Made by a program: the position numbers and the translations under genes | In this document: positions 9,220-17,867 of the stretch, one piece after another | How the letters are laid out: each line of letters starts with the position of its first letter | Numbering within the stretch: position 1 is the stretch's first letter | Assembly: GCA_035295745.1 (NCBI GenBank) | Contig: DATGIL010000110.1 | Location: 1-64,000 of the forward strand | Reading direction: 5' to 3' | Origin: JAIQFL01 sp035295745 | Lineage (GTDB): Bacteria; Acidobacteriota; Terriglobia; Bryobacterales; Bryobacteraceae | DNA length: 64,000 nt | Notes under the pieces: generated by a model | What the model was told of the DNA's origin: nothing | The model's input: the letters and a program-made list of their open reading frames with translations, nothing else | Databases searched by the model: none

Positions 9220-10782
9220 CTAGCGCCCGAAAACATAGAGCACGGTGCCGGCAGCCACGGCGACGCACTGGCTCCCGTCGATGCCGAACGAAATGGGATT
9301 GGCGGCGATGCGCCCGCCGGTCTGAAAGTCCCAGAGCGGCTTGCCGGTCTTAGCATCGAGCGCGAAGAAGTTGCCTTCGTCAGAACCGGAAAAGACCAGG
9401 CCGCCGCCAGTCGCGAGCACGCCCGCCCACGGCGCGGAGTTCAGTGGGAACTCCCATCGCATTTGGCCAGTGGCGGCGTCCAGGGCACGGATCGCGCCGG
9501 ACACCGGGGTTCCCGGGGCCGAAGCCTCACCGCCTCCAGCGAAGAATGTAGCGGGCTGATACTCGGCGTGGCGCTTGAAGTAGATCGATGCGATTTCGCG
9601 GACTGCCACGTAAAGCAGGTCGGTCTTCGGACTGTAGGCTGGGCTGAACCAGACGGTCGCACCATTCAGATTGGGCCACACCAGCGTGCCCTGTTCGCTT
9701 GGCTCGGTCCCAGGAATCACGATCGGCCGCCCGCGATCGTCCAGTCCCTTCGCCCAGGTCTGCTTGGCGTAAGGCCGGCCCGCGACGAATTCGCCGGTGG
9801 CGCGATCCAAGGCGTAGTAGAAGGCATTGCGATTGGCAACCGCGACCAACTTGCGGTGAGTCCCCCGGACATCGGCCTCGAAGAGAATGGGCACATGGGC
9901 CGAGTCCCAGTCGTGCGAATCGTGAGGCGTGAATTGAAAGTGCCATTTCAGCTTGCCGGTATCGCCATCCAGCGCGAGTAGCGAACAGGTATAGAGGTTG
10001 TCGCCGGGGCGCGAGTCGGGATTCCAATCGGGCCCGGGATTGCCGACGCCCCAATAGACCGTGTTCGTCTCGGGGTCGTAAGAGCCAGTCACCCACGTGG
10101 AACCTCCGCCGGTCTTCCAACTCTCTTCAGACCACGAGTTGTGACCGGCTTCGCCCGGGCCTGGGATGGTGTAGAAGCGCCATGCACGCGCTCCAGTACG
10201 GGCATCATAGGCATCCACGAAGCCGCGGATACCCGCTTCTCCGCCGCTCACGCCGACGAGCACCTTGCCGCGGATCGCCAGGGGTGCCAGCGTCATACTG
10301 TAGCCGACCTTGTAATCTTCCACCTTCGACGACCAACGCTCCACGCCGCTCTGTGCGTCGAGCGCTACCAGGTAGCAATCCAGCGTGGCCACGAAGATCG
10401 TATTGTCGAGAATCGCAGGGCCCCGGTTCACCCGGCCGAAGCCGATGGACTGGTAATCCTTCGGCAGCGGGCGGCTCCATTTCCACAAGGGCCGGCCGGT
10501 TCGCAGATCGAGTGCGGCTGCACTGTTGGGGCCGGTGACGTACATGACGCCGTCGGCGACGATAGGTGAGACTTGCGCGCGGCTGTCCATTTGATAGGCC
10601 CATTTGACGCGCAGAGTGGAGACGTTGGCGGGTGTGAGTTCGGTGAGAGGCGAGTAGCGATGGCCCAGATACGTGCCCGAGTAGGTGAGCCAGTTTTCCG
10701 GTTCCTTCGCCGAGTTGACGATGCGGTCAAAAGGCACCTGTCCGAATGCGCTCACCGTGAGCAGTGCAGCCCACCATTTCAT
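9220..10782 (-). CDS. PQQ-dependent alcohol dehydrogenase (quinoprotein)
   Basis: A periplasmic beta-propeller quinoprotein of the methanol/ethanol dehydrogenase family, 520 aa with a short signal peptide (KWWAALLTVSAFG). It shows several W-docking repeats (e.g. LDLRTGRPLWKW, LDAATGQMRWEF), the PQQ-contact segment WKTGGGSTWVTGSYDPETN and the DWDSA segment holding the likely catalytic Asp. The position two residues after that Asp is Ala, as in calcium-type rather than lanthanide-type enzymes (inference). The vicinal Cys pair before the NRG motif of classical enzymes is replaced by GFGRVNRG. ATGA overlap with the upstream cytochrome c gene, its probable electron acceptor. Confidence 0.88.
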   Translation of the reverse strand: MKWWAALLTVSAFGQVPFDRIVNSAKEPENWLTYSGTYLGHRYSPLTELTPANVSTLRVKWAYQMDSRAQVSPIVADGVMYVTGPNSAAALDLRTGRPLWKWSRPLPKDYQSIGFGRVNRGPAILDNTIFVATLDCYLVALDAQSGVERWSSKVEDYKVGYSMTLAPLAIRGKVLVGVSGGEAGIRGFVDAYDARTGARAWRFYTIPGPGEAGHNSWSEESWKTGGGSTWVTGSYDPETNTVYWGVGNPGPDWNPDSRPGDNLYTCSLLALDGDTGKLKWHFQFTPHDSHDWDSAHVPILFEADVRGTHRKLVAVANRNAFYYALDRATGEFVAGRPYAKQTWAKGLDDRGRPIVIPGTEPSEQGTLVWPNLNGATVWFSPAYSPKTDLLYVAVREIASIYFKRHAEYQPATFFAGGGEASAPGTPVSGAIRALDAATGQMRWEFPLNSAPWAGVLATGGGLVFSGSDEGNFFALDAKTGKPLWDFQTGGRIAANPISFGIDGSQCVAVAAGTVLYVFGR

Positions 10783-11507
10783 GACTTCTCCTTCAGACCG
10801 GCGAGGTAGGACACCAGATCGTCGAGTTCCGCGGGCGAGAGTTGGCCCGCATAGGCCGGCATGGGGCTCTCTTTTTCCAGACGGTGAAGTTCCCTCAGTT
10901 CCGATTTGCGAAAGCTGTGAAACCGGCCGGCGGAGTCTTTCAACTGGATGGTGAAAGAGTCTTCGTTGACGCGAATGCCGCGGGTAGCCGGCCCGGACGC
11001 CGGCGTCACCGCGACATATTGAAAGCCCTCGGGCAAGTTCGCAGCCGGACTGAGCACGGTCTGCTTCAAGTAGGCGGCGCTTCTGCGTGCGCCGACCGTG
11101 GAAAGTTCGGGTCCGAAGCCGGTTCCCTTGCCTGAGACGATGTGGCACGCCGGACAGCCTTTCGACTCGTAGAGACGCGCACCGCGAGTGGGATCGCCGG
11201 GCAGCACTTCCGGCGTGAGTGCGCCCAAAGACCGAACGTAAACGGCGAGTCCCATGACTTCGCTGGGGTGGAGTTGCCAGGACGCAGGCATGTCGGGAGG
11301 AATGCCCTCGGAGATGATGGTGCGCAACGCGGCATCATCAGGCGCTCTGGGAAGCTTAGGACGGTTGAGGGCAGGCCCACGTCCTCCGCCCCCGGTTTGC
11401 CCGTGACAGAGGGCGCACTGCGATTCGAAGATCTTGCGGCCGACGGCGGGGTCGGATTGGGCTTGCGCCGCGGCGGCGATGGCTGCGAGGAGCAAGCAGC
11501 GCCACAT
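10779..11507 (-). CDS. Periplasmic dihaem cytochrome c
   Basis: A 242-aa protein with a signal peptide (LLLAAIAAAAQAQ) and two CXXCH haem motifs: CALCH at 31-35 and CPACH at 119-123. The first half is a class I cytochrome c. The second resembles the haem-binding domain found in large planctomycete/acidobacterial cytochromes, with C-terminal SPMPAYAGQLSPAELDDLVSYL supplying the axial Met. It overlaps the quinoprotein start (ATGA), so it most likely passes electrons from PQQ to the respiratory chain. Confidence 0.88.
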   Translation of the reverse strand: MWRCLLLAAIAAAAQAQSDPAVGRKIFESQCALCHGQTGGGGRGPALNRPKLPRAPDDAALRTIISEGIPPDMPASWQLHPSEVMGLAVYVRSLGALTPEVLPGDPTRGARLYESKGCPACHIVSGKGTGFGPELSTVGARRSAAYLKQTVLSPAANLPEGFQYVAVTPASGPATRGIRVNEDSFTIQLKDSAGRFHSFRKSELRELHRLEKESPMPAYAGQLSPAELDDLVSYLAGLKEKS

Positions 11508-11554
11508 AGGCGTTCAGTGTATCACGGCAAAAGAAAAACGCCAGAGCGTTTTGC

Positions 11555-12658
11555 CTAGCGCGATCTTTCTTTTACATCGGCCAGCCGCGAGCGGGCCTCT
11601 TCCGTCCATCCTCCAGAGGGCTCCACTTGCAGGAACTCATTCCAGGCTTGAATGGCCTGATCGTATCGAGACAGGTGATCGAGGACGACCGCCCGGTTAA
11701 ACAGCATCACCGGGTCTCGCGGATTGTGCTCCATCGCCTGGGAAAGCAGATCGAGTGCGGTCTCGAAATCCGCCGGCGTACCGGAAATCTGGGCCTTCTC
11801 GAAATACGCCGCCGAGAGGTCCGACAGGAGCGAAGGATCGGCGGGCATTTGTGCTTGCGCCTTACGGAATTCGGTGATCGCTTCCTCCGGGCGCCACTCG
11901 AGCAGCAGAGCACGGCCGTTCGCTTGCAGCCAGCGGGCCTCTTCGGGATGGCGTCCCAGCTCTTTCGCGATGGTGGCCTCCGCCTGTGCGAGCGGCAGCG
12001 ACCGGTTCCGCGAAGTTCCGCGCTCCACCCGGATGGGGCCGTACCCGGCTTCCGGAAAACGAAGCTCCAGCTCCCTGTGCTCCTGGTAGGCCTGAGCCAG
12101 GAGGCCGTTCACCTGTTCCGGCCTGTTCAGTAGAAGGAAAAGCCCCGCGGCGGAGGCGATTGCCATTATCCCTGCCGCGGCGACTGCCCAAGTCCATCGA
12201 AATCGCGAAGTCCCGGTGTGCGGTCCGAGCCGCGCAGCCTCCGTCAGGTTGCGCGCCAACTTCTCCTGGCCCGCAGCGGACGAGGACGGGAGATCCAGCG
12301 TGGGCGCGTGATCATCGATCTCCGCCTCGAGATCGCCAATCGTCTGCCGCAGCGCCGTGCTGCAATGGGCACAGCGTGCCGCGTGCGCCAGCATCATCTG
12401 GGCCTGGTCTCGCGGACCCGTGCCGCGCGCGACCATCCACCAGCTATCCCGCTCTGGACAATCGGGCCCGGGACGAGAGGCTTCCGTGCGCCGCAGTGCA
12501 TCCAATTTACGCTGCTGTTCTCTGAGACCGTCAGCACGCTTGCGGCAGTTCGGACACTCCAAACCGTGAGCGGCCCGATCCGTGGATAATTGCGGATCCC
12601 CCTCAGTCAACAGACTGAGCTCGTCGTCGGTCAGATGGTCATGCGGAGCGTCCGACAA
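11555..12658 (-). CDS. Anti-sigma-like zinc-finger, membrane-anchored TPR protein
   Basis: About 367 aa. The N-terminus contains an HGLECPNC motif and a later HAARCAHC motif, resembling anti-sigma zinc-finger sequences. One transmembrane helix (WAVAAAGIMAIASAAGLFLLL) is at about 158-178. The C-terminal half is TPR-like (e.g. DPSLLSDLSAAYFEKA, DPVMLFNRAVVLDHLSRYDQAI). The start is uncertain: TTG 12673 abuts the sigma factor stop, but TTG 12658 has a well spaced GGGGAG ribosome-binding site and is preferred. The overlap-like spacing suggests it senses an envelope signal and restrains the upstream sigma factor; that role is inferred. Confidence 0.75.
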   Translation of the reverse strand: MSDAPHDHLTDDELSLLTEGDPQLSTDRAAHGLECPNCRKRADGLREQQRKLDALRRTEASRPGPDCPERDSWWMVARGTGPRDQAQMMLAHAARCAHCSTALRQTIGDLEAEIDDHAPTLDLPSSSAAGQEKLARNLTEAARLGPHTGTSRFRWTWAVAAAGIMAIASAAGLFLLLNRPEQVNGLLAQAYQEHRELELRFPEAGYGPIRVERGTSRNRSLPLAQAEATIAKELGRHPEEARWLQANGRALLLEWRPEEAITEFRKAQAQMPADPSLLSDLSAAYFEKAQISGTPADFETALDLLSQAMEHNPRDPVMLFNRAVVLDHLSRYDQAIQAWNEFLQVEPSGGWTEEARSRLADVKERSR

Positions 12659-12673
12659 TAGCAATCTCCCCAA

Positions 12674-13339
12674 TTATAGGAACGGATTCGCCGTTCCCGG
12701 TCCTTCGGTACTGGCAGTGCTGGTGGTGCGTTCCAGTACCAGTCGTACCTGGCGCACCAGGCGGTGTAAAAGGCTTTCGACGCCTTTGGCGCTGAGTTCG
12801 AAAACCGGTATGTCTGCGATCTCGCGGGCCGTCCAACCCTGTCGATAGTAGAGCCAAAAGACGGATTGGTCGCGCTCCGCCGTGGGTCCCTGGGTCAGTC
12901 CGGCCAGGATGGTTTCTACGTTTTCGAGGAAGAGCTGTTGCGCGAGCCGGCTGGAAAGCTCGCCCTCGGCGGTGATGGCTTCGTCGTGAGAATCGAGAGG
13001 CACCAGTTTCCCGCCGCCCCGTTTCAGAGCTGCCATCGCCTGGCACCGGTCCCGCGCGGTGTTGGCGCTGATGACCTTCAGGAACGCGAAGAGCCCATCC
13101 TCGCGATCTTCCCGAAAGTCGCGTAGGATTTTGCAGCTCTTCTCGCAAAGCTTGAGATATACCTCCTGGACGATGTCCTCAACCGCTTGCGGGCCATCGA
13201 TTCCATATTGGTTGGTGATCCGGGCTACGCTGTTGGCGATCACGGGATGGTAGCGGCGGACGAACTCCTGCCACGCATCCTGGTGCGCCCGCTGGACGCA
13301 GAGGTTGAGGAGTTTGGCGGGCGGCAGCTCGGTCCACAC
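12674..13339 (-). CDS. RNA polymerase ECF-type sigma factor
   Basis: 221 aa. Region 2 is seen in QDAWQEFVRRYHPVI...AVEDIVQEVYLKL...LFAFLKVISANTARDR, and region 4 in DQSVFWLYYRQGWTAREIAD. There is an unusual insertion of PVFELSAKGVESLLHRLVRQVR in the helix-turn-helix part. It heads a two-gene unit with the membrane zinc-finger/TPR protein, the usual layout for a sigma/anti-sigma pair. Its target promoters cannot be deduced here. Confidence 0.87.
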   Translation of the reverse strand: MWTELPPAKLLNLCVQRAHQDAWQEFVRRYHPVIANSVARITNQYGIDGPQAVEDIVQEVYLKLCEKSCKILRDFREDREDGLFAFLKVISANTARDRCQAMAALKRGGGKLVPLDSHDEAITAEGELSSRLAQQLFLENVETILAGLTQGPTAERDQSVFWLYYRQGWTAREIADIPVFELSAKGVESLLHRLVRQVRLVLERTTSTASTEGPGTANPFL

Positions 13340-13385
13340 GGATTTCTCAGTCTACCGCACCGTCCGGAAGCGCTTCGCGTTGGTG

Positions 13386-13625
13386 GTGACATCGCTTGCT
13401 GACGCGCGCGGCTCGCAACGAGCCACGACCGTGAGGGAGTGGTATCCGCGTATCGCGAACGTAAGTGCAACGAGCGCTCTGCGTTGGAATATGACATCGC
13501 TTGCTGACGCGCGCGGCTCGCAACGAGCCACGACCGTGAGGGAGTGGTATCCGGGCGCGTATCGCGAACGTCAGTGCAAGGAGCACTCTGCGTTGAAACA
13601 ATGACATCGCTTGCTGACGCGCGCG
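13386..13625 (+). repeat. Tandem copies of the GTGAGGGAG repeat family
   Basis: Two ~104-bp units (starting near 13388 and 13491) and a truncated third (from about 13603) share ATCGCTTGCTGACGCGCGCG, a tight hairpin GGCTCG-CAA-CGAGCC, and CGACCGTGAGGGAGTGG. The same family forms the large array at 26482-27170 and is inverted at 52068-52278. The gap 13340-13766 holds nothing else apart from the approach to the next sigma gene. Confidence 0.8.
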
Positions 13626-13766
13626 TGAAGGATTTTTTCGTCTCTCTCCGTTCTTATCATTGAAGACCCAAGCCCGGGCGAAAGTCAGCAGGGTTGAGAG
13701 AGTTCTGACTCGTCCGAGACGCGCCGAGGCGCGTGGTCACACTACTGCTTTCAGGGAGACATACGA

Positions 13767-14372
13767 ATGGCAACCAGGGGTGCGAATACGTGTCTCGGTA
13801 CACTGACTGAGGCACTGGACGAATCCATCTACAATCGTCTGCGCGCGCGGGCAGAGGTGATCCTCCGCCGCGAGGGACGGGATCACAAACTCGAAGCGGA
13901 TGACCTTCTCCACGAGGCATTTGTGCGGATCGCCAGGAGCGTGGAGCCGATCTGCTTCCAGGACGAAACTCATTTGCTGGCAGTCGTTACTCTGACCATG
14001 CGCCGTATCCTGATCGACCAATATCGTTCCGCCAGCTCGCCGAGAAAGTTCACCTCCGTGCCGCTGGACAACGCCCTGGCGCAAACCGAGCCGTCTCGCG
14101 AGTCGATACCGGTGCGCGATGTTTTGCGCCGACTGGCCGCTGCCGATCCGAAGCGGTACAGGGTCGTCGAGATGCGCATCTTTTGGGGCTTGGGTGTCGA
14201 AGAAATCGCGTCGATGTTGTCGATCTCCAGCCGTACCGTGAAGCGGGATTGGGTGGTCGCACGGATCTGGCTGCAAAGAGAATTGGAAGGCGGGGCGGTC
14301 CCTCTGCCTTCCGCGCAAGCAGATATTCCGCAGGCGATGGTCCCCCGCAACTCTACTCGGAAAGCGGCGTAG
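13767..14372 (+). CDS. ECF sigma factor, TIGR02999-type
   Basis: 201 aa. Region 2 reads LRARAEVILRREGRDHKLEADDLLHEAFVRI...LLAVVTLTMRRILIDQYR. Region 4 carries the helix-turn-helix LGVEEIASMLSISSRTVKRDWVVARIWLQREL. The pattern is that of the acidobacterial/planctomycete sigma group usually linked to serine/threonine kinases. No kinase or anti-sigma gene is adjacent; the nearest such kinase is at 31.6-34.3 kb. Confidence 0.87.
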   Translation: MATRGANTCLGTLTEALDESIYNRLRARAEVILRREGRDHKLEADDLLHEAFVRIARSVEPICFQDETHLLAVVTLTMRRILIDQYRSASSPRKFTSVPLDNALAQTEPSRESIPVRDVLRRLAAADPKRYRVVEMRIFWGLGVEEIASMLSISSRTVKRDWVVARIWLQRELEGGAVPLPSAQADIPQAMVPRNSTRKAA

Positions 14373-14490
14373 CGGTGGGCGTCCGCGATTCTAGGGGAAT
14401 CGCTGTACCACCTGATCGAAGCTCGACTGATCGCAATCTCGCCCTGCTGCCGCTCTAAAGGATTCGCAGTTGCCTGCCGATAAGCTTACC

Positions 14491-14496
14491 GGGAGG
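14491..14496 (+). promoter_or_regulatory. Ribosome-binding site fixing a TTG start
   Basis: GGGAGG with a 5-nt spacer precedes TTG 14502. This favours the longer response-regulator product over the internal ATG at 14583, which lacks a comparable site. Confidence 0.6.
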
Positions 14497-14501
14497 CAAA
14501 T

Positions 14502-15551
14502 TTGTACCCAGATCACGGTGCCCGAGCGGCCGCGGAGGCCACGACTCCGTCTGCCCTGGAATCCGCTTCGGGAATCCCGAAGATGAAGGTACTCGCCGCC
14601 GAAGATAATCCGGTCTTTCAATCCGTCCTGCGCAGCATGTTGATCAAGTGGGGATACGACGTGACCGTGGCGCGTGATGGCATCCAAGCGTGGGAAGCCC
14701 TGCAGTCGCCCGGCTCCGCCCGGTTGGCGATTCTCGATTGGATGATGCCCGGTCTGGATGGCGTGGAAGTGTGCCGGCGTATCCGCTCGGCAGCGCTCGA
14801 GCCATATATTTACATTCTCCTCCTCACTGCCCGCACCGAATCGAACGATCTGGTGGCAGGCATGGAGTCTGGCGCCGACGACTATCTCACCAAACCGGTG
14901 AATGCCCACGAATTGCGCGTGCGCTTGCGCGCGGGCAGACGCATCGTAGAGTTGCAAGAGCAATTGCTCATGGCTCGCGAGGCGCTTCGGGTACAAGCTA
15001 CCCACGATAGCCTTACCGGTCTGCTGAATCGTCCGGCGATTCTGCAATCGTTACGCAACGAACTCGCGCGATCGCGCCGTGAGGGCCATCCGGTGTCGCT
15101 CTTGATGGCAGATCTGGATCGATTCAAGCACATCAACGACACCTATGGACATCTGGCCGGAGATGCAGTGCTCCGCGAAGCCACCGAGCGCATGCGGTCA
15201 GTGGTGAGAAGTTATGACGCCATTGGGCGCTATGGCGGTGAGGAATTCCTGATTGTACAGCCGGCGTGCGAAGGTGAGGCGGCGCACGCTCAAGCGGAAC
15301 GGGTGCGGGATGCGGTTGCAGCCGGGCCGTACGTGGCTGCGGGTCAGACCTTCACGGTGACCTGCAGTATTGGTGTCGCCTGCCGCCGCCCTCCATTTCT
15401 TTTGGACTGCGACGCGCTCGTCCGCGAGGCGGATGTCGCCCTGTATCGAGCCAAGGAAAAGGGCCGCAACCGCGTTGAGTCTGCACCGCTGGTGTCGATC
15501 GAATCGAGAGTCCCGGATCTCCCAGGACTCGCAATGGCGGTAGATCAATAA
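14502..15551 (+). CDS. Response regulator with GGDEF diguanylate cyclase
   Basis: 349 aa. A receiver domain (about 28-145) has phosphoacceptor Asp79 (AILDWMMPG), acidic pocket EDN near 35 and Lys131 (LTKP). After a short coiled linker, the cyclase domain carries an intact GGEEF (245-249) and an RSYD product-inhibition site (236-239) five residues upstream. An active, phosphorylation-gated and feedback-controlled c-di-GMP synthase is therefore expected. The first 27 residues are a low-complexity extension that depends on the TTG start. A solitary HisKA-like protein lies downstream on the same strand and might be a partner. Confidence 0.92.
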   Translation: MYPDHGARAAAEATTPSALESASGIPKMKVLAAEDNPVFQSVLRSMLIKWGYDVTVARDGIQAWEALQSPGSARLAILDWMMPGLDGVEVCRRIRSAALEPYIYILLLTARTESNDLVAGMESGADDYLTKPVNAHELRVRLRAGRRIVELQEQLLMAREALRVQATHDSLTGLLNRPAILQSLRNELARSRREGHPVSLLMADLDRFKHINDTYGHLAGDAVLREATERMRSVVRSYDAIGRYGGEEFLIVQPACEGEAAHAQAERVRDAVAAGPYVAAGQTFTVTCSIGVACRRPPFLLDCDALVREADVALYRAKEKGRNRVESAPLVSIESRVPDLPGLAMAVDQ

Positions 15552-15589
15552 TAATACCGCCTACTGAGTTTGAATTCGAGGAGGTGACG

Positions 15590-15607
15590 CTGTGCGGAAC
15601 CGCACAG
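15590..15607 (+). repeat. Tight hairpin over a candidate small-ORF start
   Basis: CTGTGCGG-AA-CCGCACAG, followed by a second small palindrome GAGTC-GT-GACTC at 15609-15620. Without a T-tract it is unlikely to be a terminator. It covers the GTG of the candidate small gene and could limit its translation. Confidence 0.4.
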
Positions 15608-15678
15608 TGAGTCGTGACTCCGATATCAACCTGATTCCCAACCGAAATGACCTGAGCTATACTGACCCAGTCGCTTAA
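15592..15678 (+). CDS. Candidate 28-aa small protein
   Basis: A GTG-initiated frame preceded by a near-consensus ribosome-binding site (GAGGAGGTGA, 7-nt spacer from AGGAGG). It encodes a short polar peptide with no membrane segment and ends 9 bp before the HisKA-like gene. The strong ribosome-binding site is the only positive evidence. It could be a leader peptide for the gene downstream, or the site may be fortuitous. Confidence 0.35.
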   Translation: MRNRTVSRDSDINLIPNRNDLSYTDPVA

Positions 15679-15687
15679 CCTGCCACA

Positions 15688-15975
15688 ATGCATCCGCCAG
15701 ACAGACCACGAGAAACCGAAGATATTTTGGTAGACGTCGTCCACGATATTCGTCAGCCGCTGAGCACGATCGAGACCAGCGTAATCATCTTGAGCCTGTT
15801 GCTAGGAGATTCGTCCGGCCCTGGAATGGAATACCTGCGCACGATCGAACGTCAGGTGGAATTGGCCTCAAACCGGTTGGATGAGGCCGTCGCCGAATTG
15901 CGCCAGCTCCGCTCGCTTCCGCCCCACGGCAGAAGTTTGGCTTTCGAGGAATCCGAAAGAGCGGTCATCCGGTAG
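15688..15975 (+). CDS. Solitary HisKA-like phosphoacceptor domain
   Basis: A 95-aa protein that is essentially one histidine-kinase dimerisation hairpin. The H-box is VVHDIRQPLSTIETS with candidate phospho-His19, followed by a second helix (YLRTIERQVELASNRLDEAVAELRQL). No HATPase domain follows: the frame ends and a TonB receptor gene begins 59 bp later. It could act as a phosphotransfer relay or dimerisation module for the GGDEF response regulator upstream, or be a remnant of a kinase; the clean start and stop argue somewhat against decay. Confidence 0.6.
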   Translation: MHPPDRPRETEDILVDVVHDIRQPLSTIETSVIILSLLLGDSSGPGMEYLRTIERQVELASNRLDEAVAELRQLRSLPPHGRSLAFEESERAVIR

Positions 15976-16034
15976 ATTGCCGGGACCTGTGCAGTTGTCA
16001 CAATTCTGTCGGGCCGGCAGCGCTACAATGGCGT

Positions 16035-17816
16035 TTGCGCTCCGAAATACTGCTTTTGTCTCTTGTGGCATTCTTCCAGGCCTCGGCCCAACCACCACAG
16101 CATGAAACTATCGTGGTCACGGGGACCTTCGAACCACTCTCGCTCGACGAGATCGACCGGTCGTTACGAGTGCTGCCTGCGCGGCAGAATGCGCTCGTCC
16201 TGAACACTCTCGTCGATTTGTTGCGGCAGGATCCTTCGTTGGACCTGCAGGAACGGGCTCCCGACGGCGTCCAGACCGACCTCTCGATCCGCGGTTCCAA
16301 CTTCGGCCAGACTCTTGTCCTGCTCAACGGCATGCGGCTGAACGATGCGCAGTCCGGCCACCACAATATGGACATTCCGGTGCCCCTCGATTCGGTGGCG
16401 AGGGTGGAAGTGATGCTCGGATCGGGCTCTACGATGTATGGCTCGGATGCGGGCGGCGGGGTGATCAACATCATCACGGAACCGCCCGAAGGCATGGAGT
16501 TCCGTCTGCGCACCGCGCTGGGCAATTACGGCACCAACCAGGAGCGAGGATCGCTTGCCGGCACTTTCGGTAAAATCTCCGAGCAGCTTACCTTCGCGCG
16601 AGACTTCTCCACTGGATTCATTCCCGATCGCGACTATCGCAATCTGCAGTTCTCGTCCTCCACGCATCTCGATACGTCGCTCGGCGCAACGAATGTCACG
16701 CTGGCCTACATGGATCATCCGTTTGGCGCCGACCAGTTCTACGGACCCTACAACTCCTGGGAAGACACCAAGACGTGGTTCGCCGGAATTCAGCAGGCCC
16801 TTGGCAACGACACGTCGGCGAACTTCAGCTTTCGGCGCCACAGCGATCTCTTCGTGCTGCTGCGGGATCAGCCGGAAGTTTACACCAATCACCACTCCGA
16901 CGAGAGCTACCAGGCTGATTTGCGGCGGCATCAGTCGCTGGCCTCTTCCATTACACTCTCCTACGGCGTGGAGGCGCTGCATGAATCGATTCTGAGCAAC
17001 AATCTGGGAAATCACGCACGCAGCCGTGGTGCGGCGTACGCGTCGCTCGACTTTCGCGCACTGAAGCGGTTTTCGCTCTCCCTTTCCGCGCGCGAGGAGG
17101 TCTACCGTAGCTTCTCCGCCGAATTCAGTCCGACGGTTGCGGGCGGTGTGTGGTTGTCGGAGCACTGGAAGCTGCGGGCCTCCGCCAGCCGCGGATTTCG
17201 CGTTCCCAGCTACACGGATCTTTACTACCAGGACCCCGCCAATCTGGGCAATCCACACCTTCGTCCCGAACGTGAAGGGACGTATGAGGGCGGCGTCGAC
17301 TGGAATCCCAGCAGCCGGGTCCGCGGCGCGGTGACCGTGTTCCAACGGCGCGAGCGCGATGGCATCGACTACGAGCGTTCGTCGCCCACCGATCTCTGGC
17401 GAGCCGTGAACATCGACAATCTCGATTTCACCGGCGTCGAAGCATCCCTGCGCTGGATGCCGGCATCCGGTCAAACTATCGACTTCCGGTACACCGGTCT
17501 GCGCGGAGCGCAAGACACCGTGCCGGTGGACGCCACCAAGTACACTTTCAATTACCCGGTGCATTCGGGCGTGGTCGCGTGGCAGGGAACTGTGCGAAGC
17601 AACTGGGTATTTCGGACACGCCTGGGAGTTCTCGACCGCCGTGCGCGCGACCCATACGCCCTGCTCGATCTGTACGCGGCGATGACGCGCGGGCGCGTGC
17701 ATCCCTTCCTGCAGGTGTCGAATGTCAGCAGCACCCAATACCAGGAAATTCTGGGAGTAGCGATGCCGGGCCGGACCGTGATCGGCGGCTTCGAGCTGGT
17801 GGTGAAGGGGCATTGA
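16035..17816 (+). CDS. TonB-dependent outer-membrane receptor
   Basis: 593 aa with a signal peptide (LLLSLVAFFQASAQ), the plug domain (about 30-150: QTDLSIRGSNFGQTLVLLNGMRLND, VEVMLGSGSTMYGSDAGGGVINI) and a beta-barrel with repeated receptor signatures (ASASRGFRVPSYTDLYY, NPHLRPEREGTYEGGVDW). The size and plug resemble BtuB-type receptors for small ligands rather than SusC-type glycan importers. No cobalamin riboswitch fits in the 59-bp upstream gap. The start is TTG 16035; an ATG at 16028 is in another frame. The ligand is unknown. Confidence 0.88.
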   Translation: MRSEILLLSLVAFFQASAQPPQHETIVVTGTFEPLSLDEIDRSLRVLPARQNALVLNTLVDLLRQDPSLDLQERAPDGVQTDLSIRGSNFGQTLVLLNGMRLNDAQSGHHNMDIPVPLDSVARVEVMLGSGSTMYGSDAGGGVINIITEPPEGMEFRLRTALGNYGTNQERGSLAGTFGKISEQLTFARDFSTGFIPDRDYRNLQFSSSTHLDTSLGATNVTLAYMDHPFGADQFYGPYNSWEDTKTWFAGIQQALGNDTSANFSFRRHSDLFVLLRDQPEVYTNHHSDESYQADLRRHQSLASSITLSYGVEALHESILSNNLGNHARSRGAAYASLDFRALKRFSLSLSAREEVYRSFSAEFSPTVAGGVWLSEHWKLRASASRGFRVPSYTDLYYQDPANLGNPHLRPEREGTYEGGVDWNPSSRVRGAVTVFQRRERDGIDYERSSPTDLWRAVNIDNLDFTGVEASLRWMPASGQTIDFRYTGLRGAQDTVPVDATKYTFNYPVHSGVVAWQGTVRSNWVFRTRLGVLDRRARDPYALLDLYAAMTRGRVHPFLQVSNVSSTQYQEILGVAMPGRTVIGGFELVVKGH

Positions 17817-17867
17817 AACTCTGCTGGGAGTGCTACAGCGGCGTTAAAATGTACAGATGGTACGCCG

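Noticed and set aside
8272..9981. A 569-codon plus-strand frame antisense to pobA and the quinoprotein
   Set aside because: It is a high-GC shadow: both minus-strand genes under it have clear family motifs and the antisense product has none.
15975..16035. Cobalamin riboswitch before the BtuB-like receptor
   Set aside because: The 59-bp gap is too short for the riboswitch and shows no B12-box-like sequence.
16164..17813. A 549-codon minus-strand frame opposite the TonB receptor
   Set aside because: No recognisable domain and His/Arg-rich composition typical of an antisense shadow.
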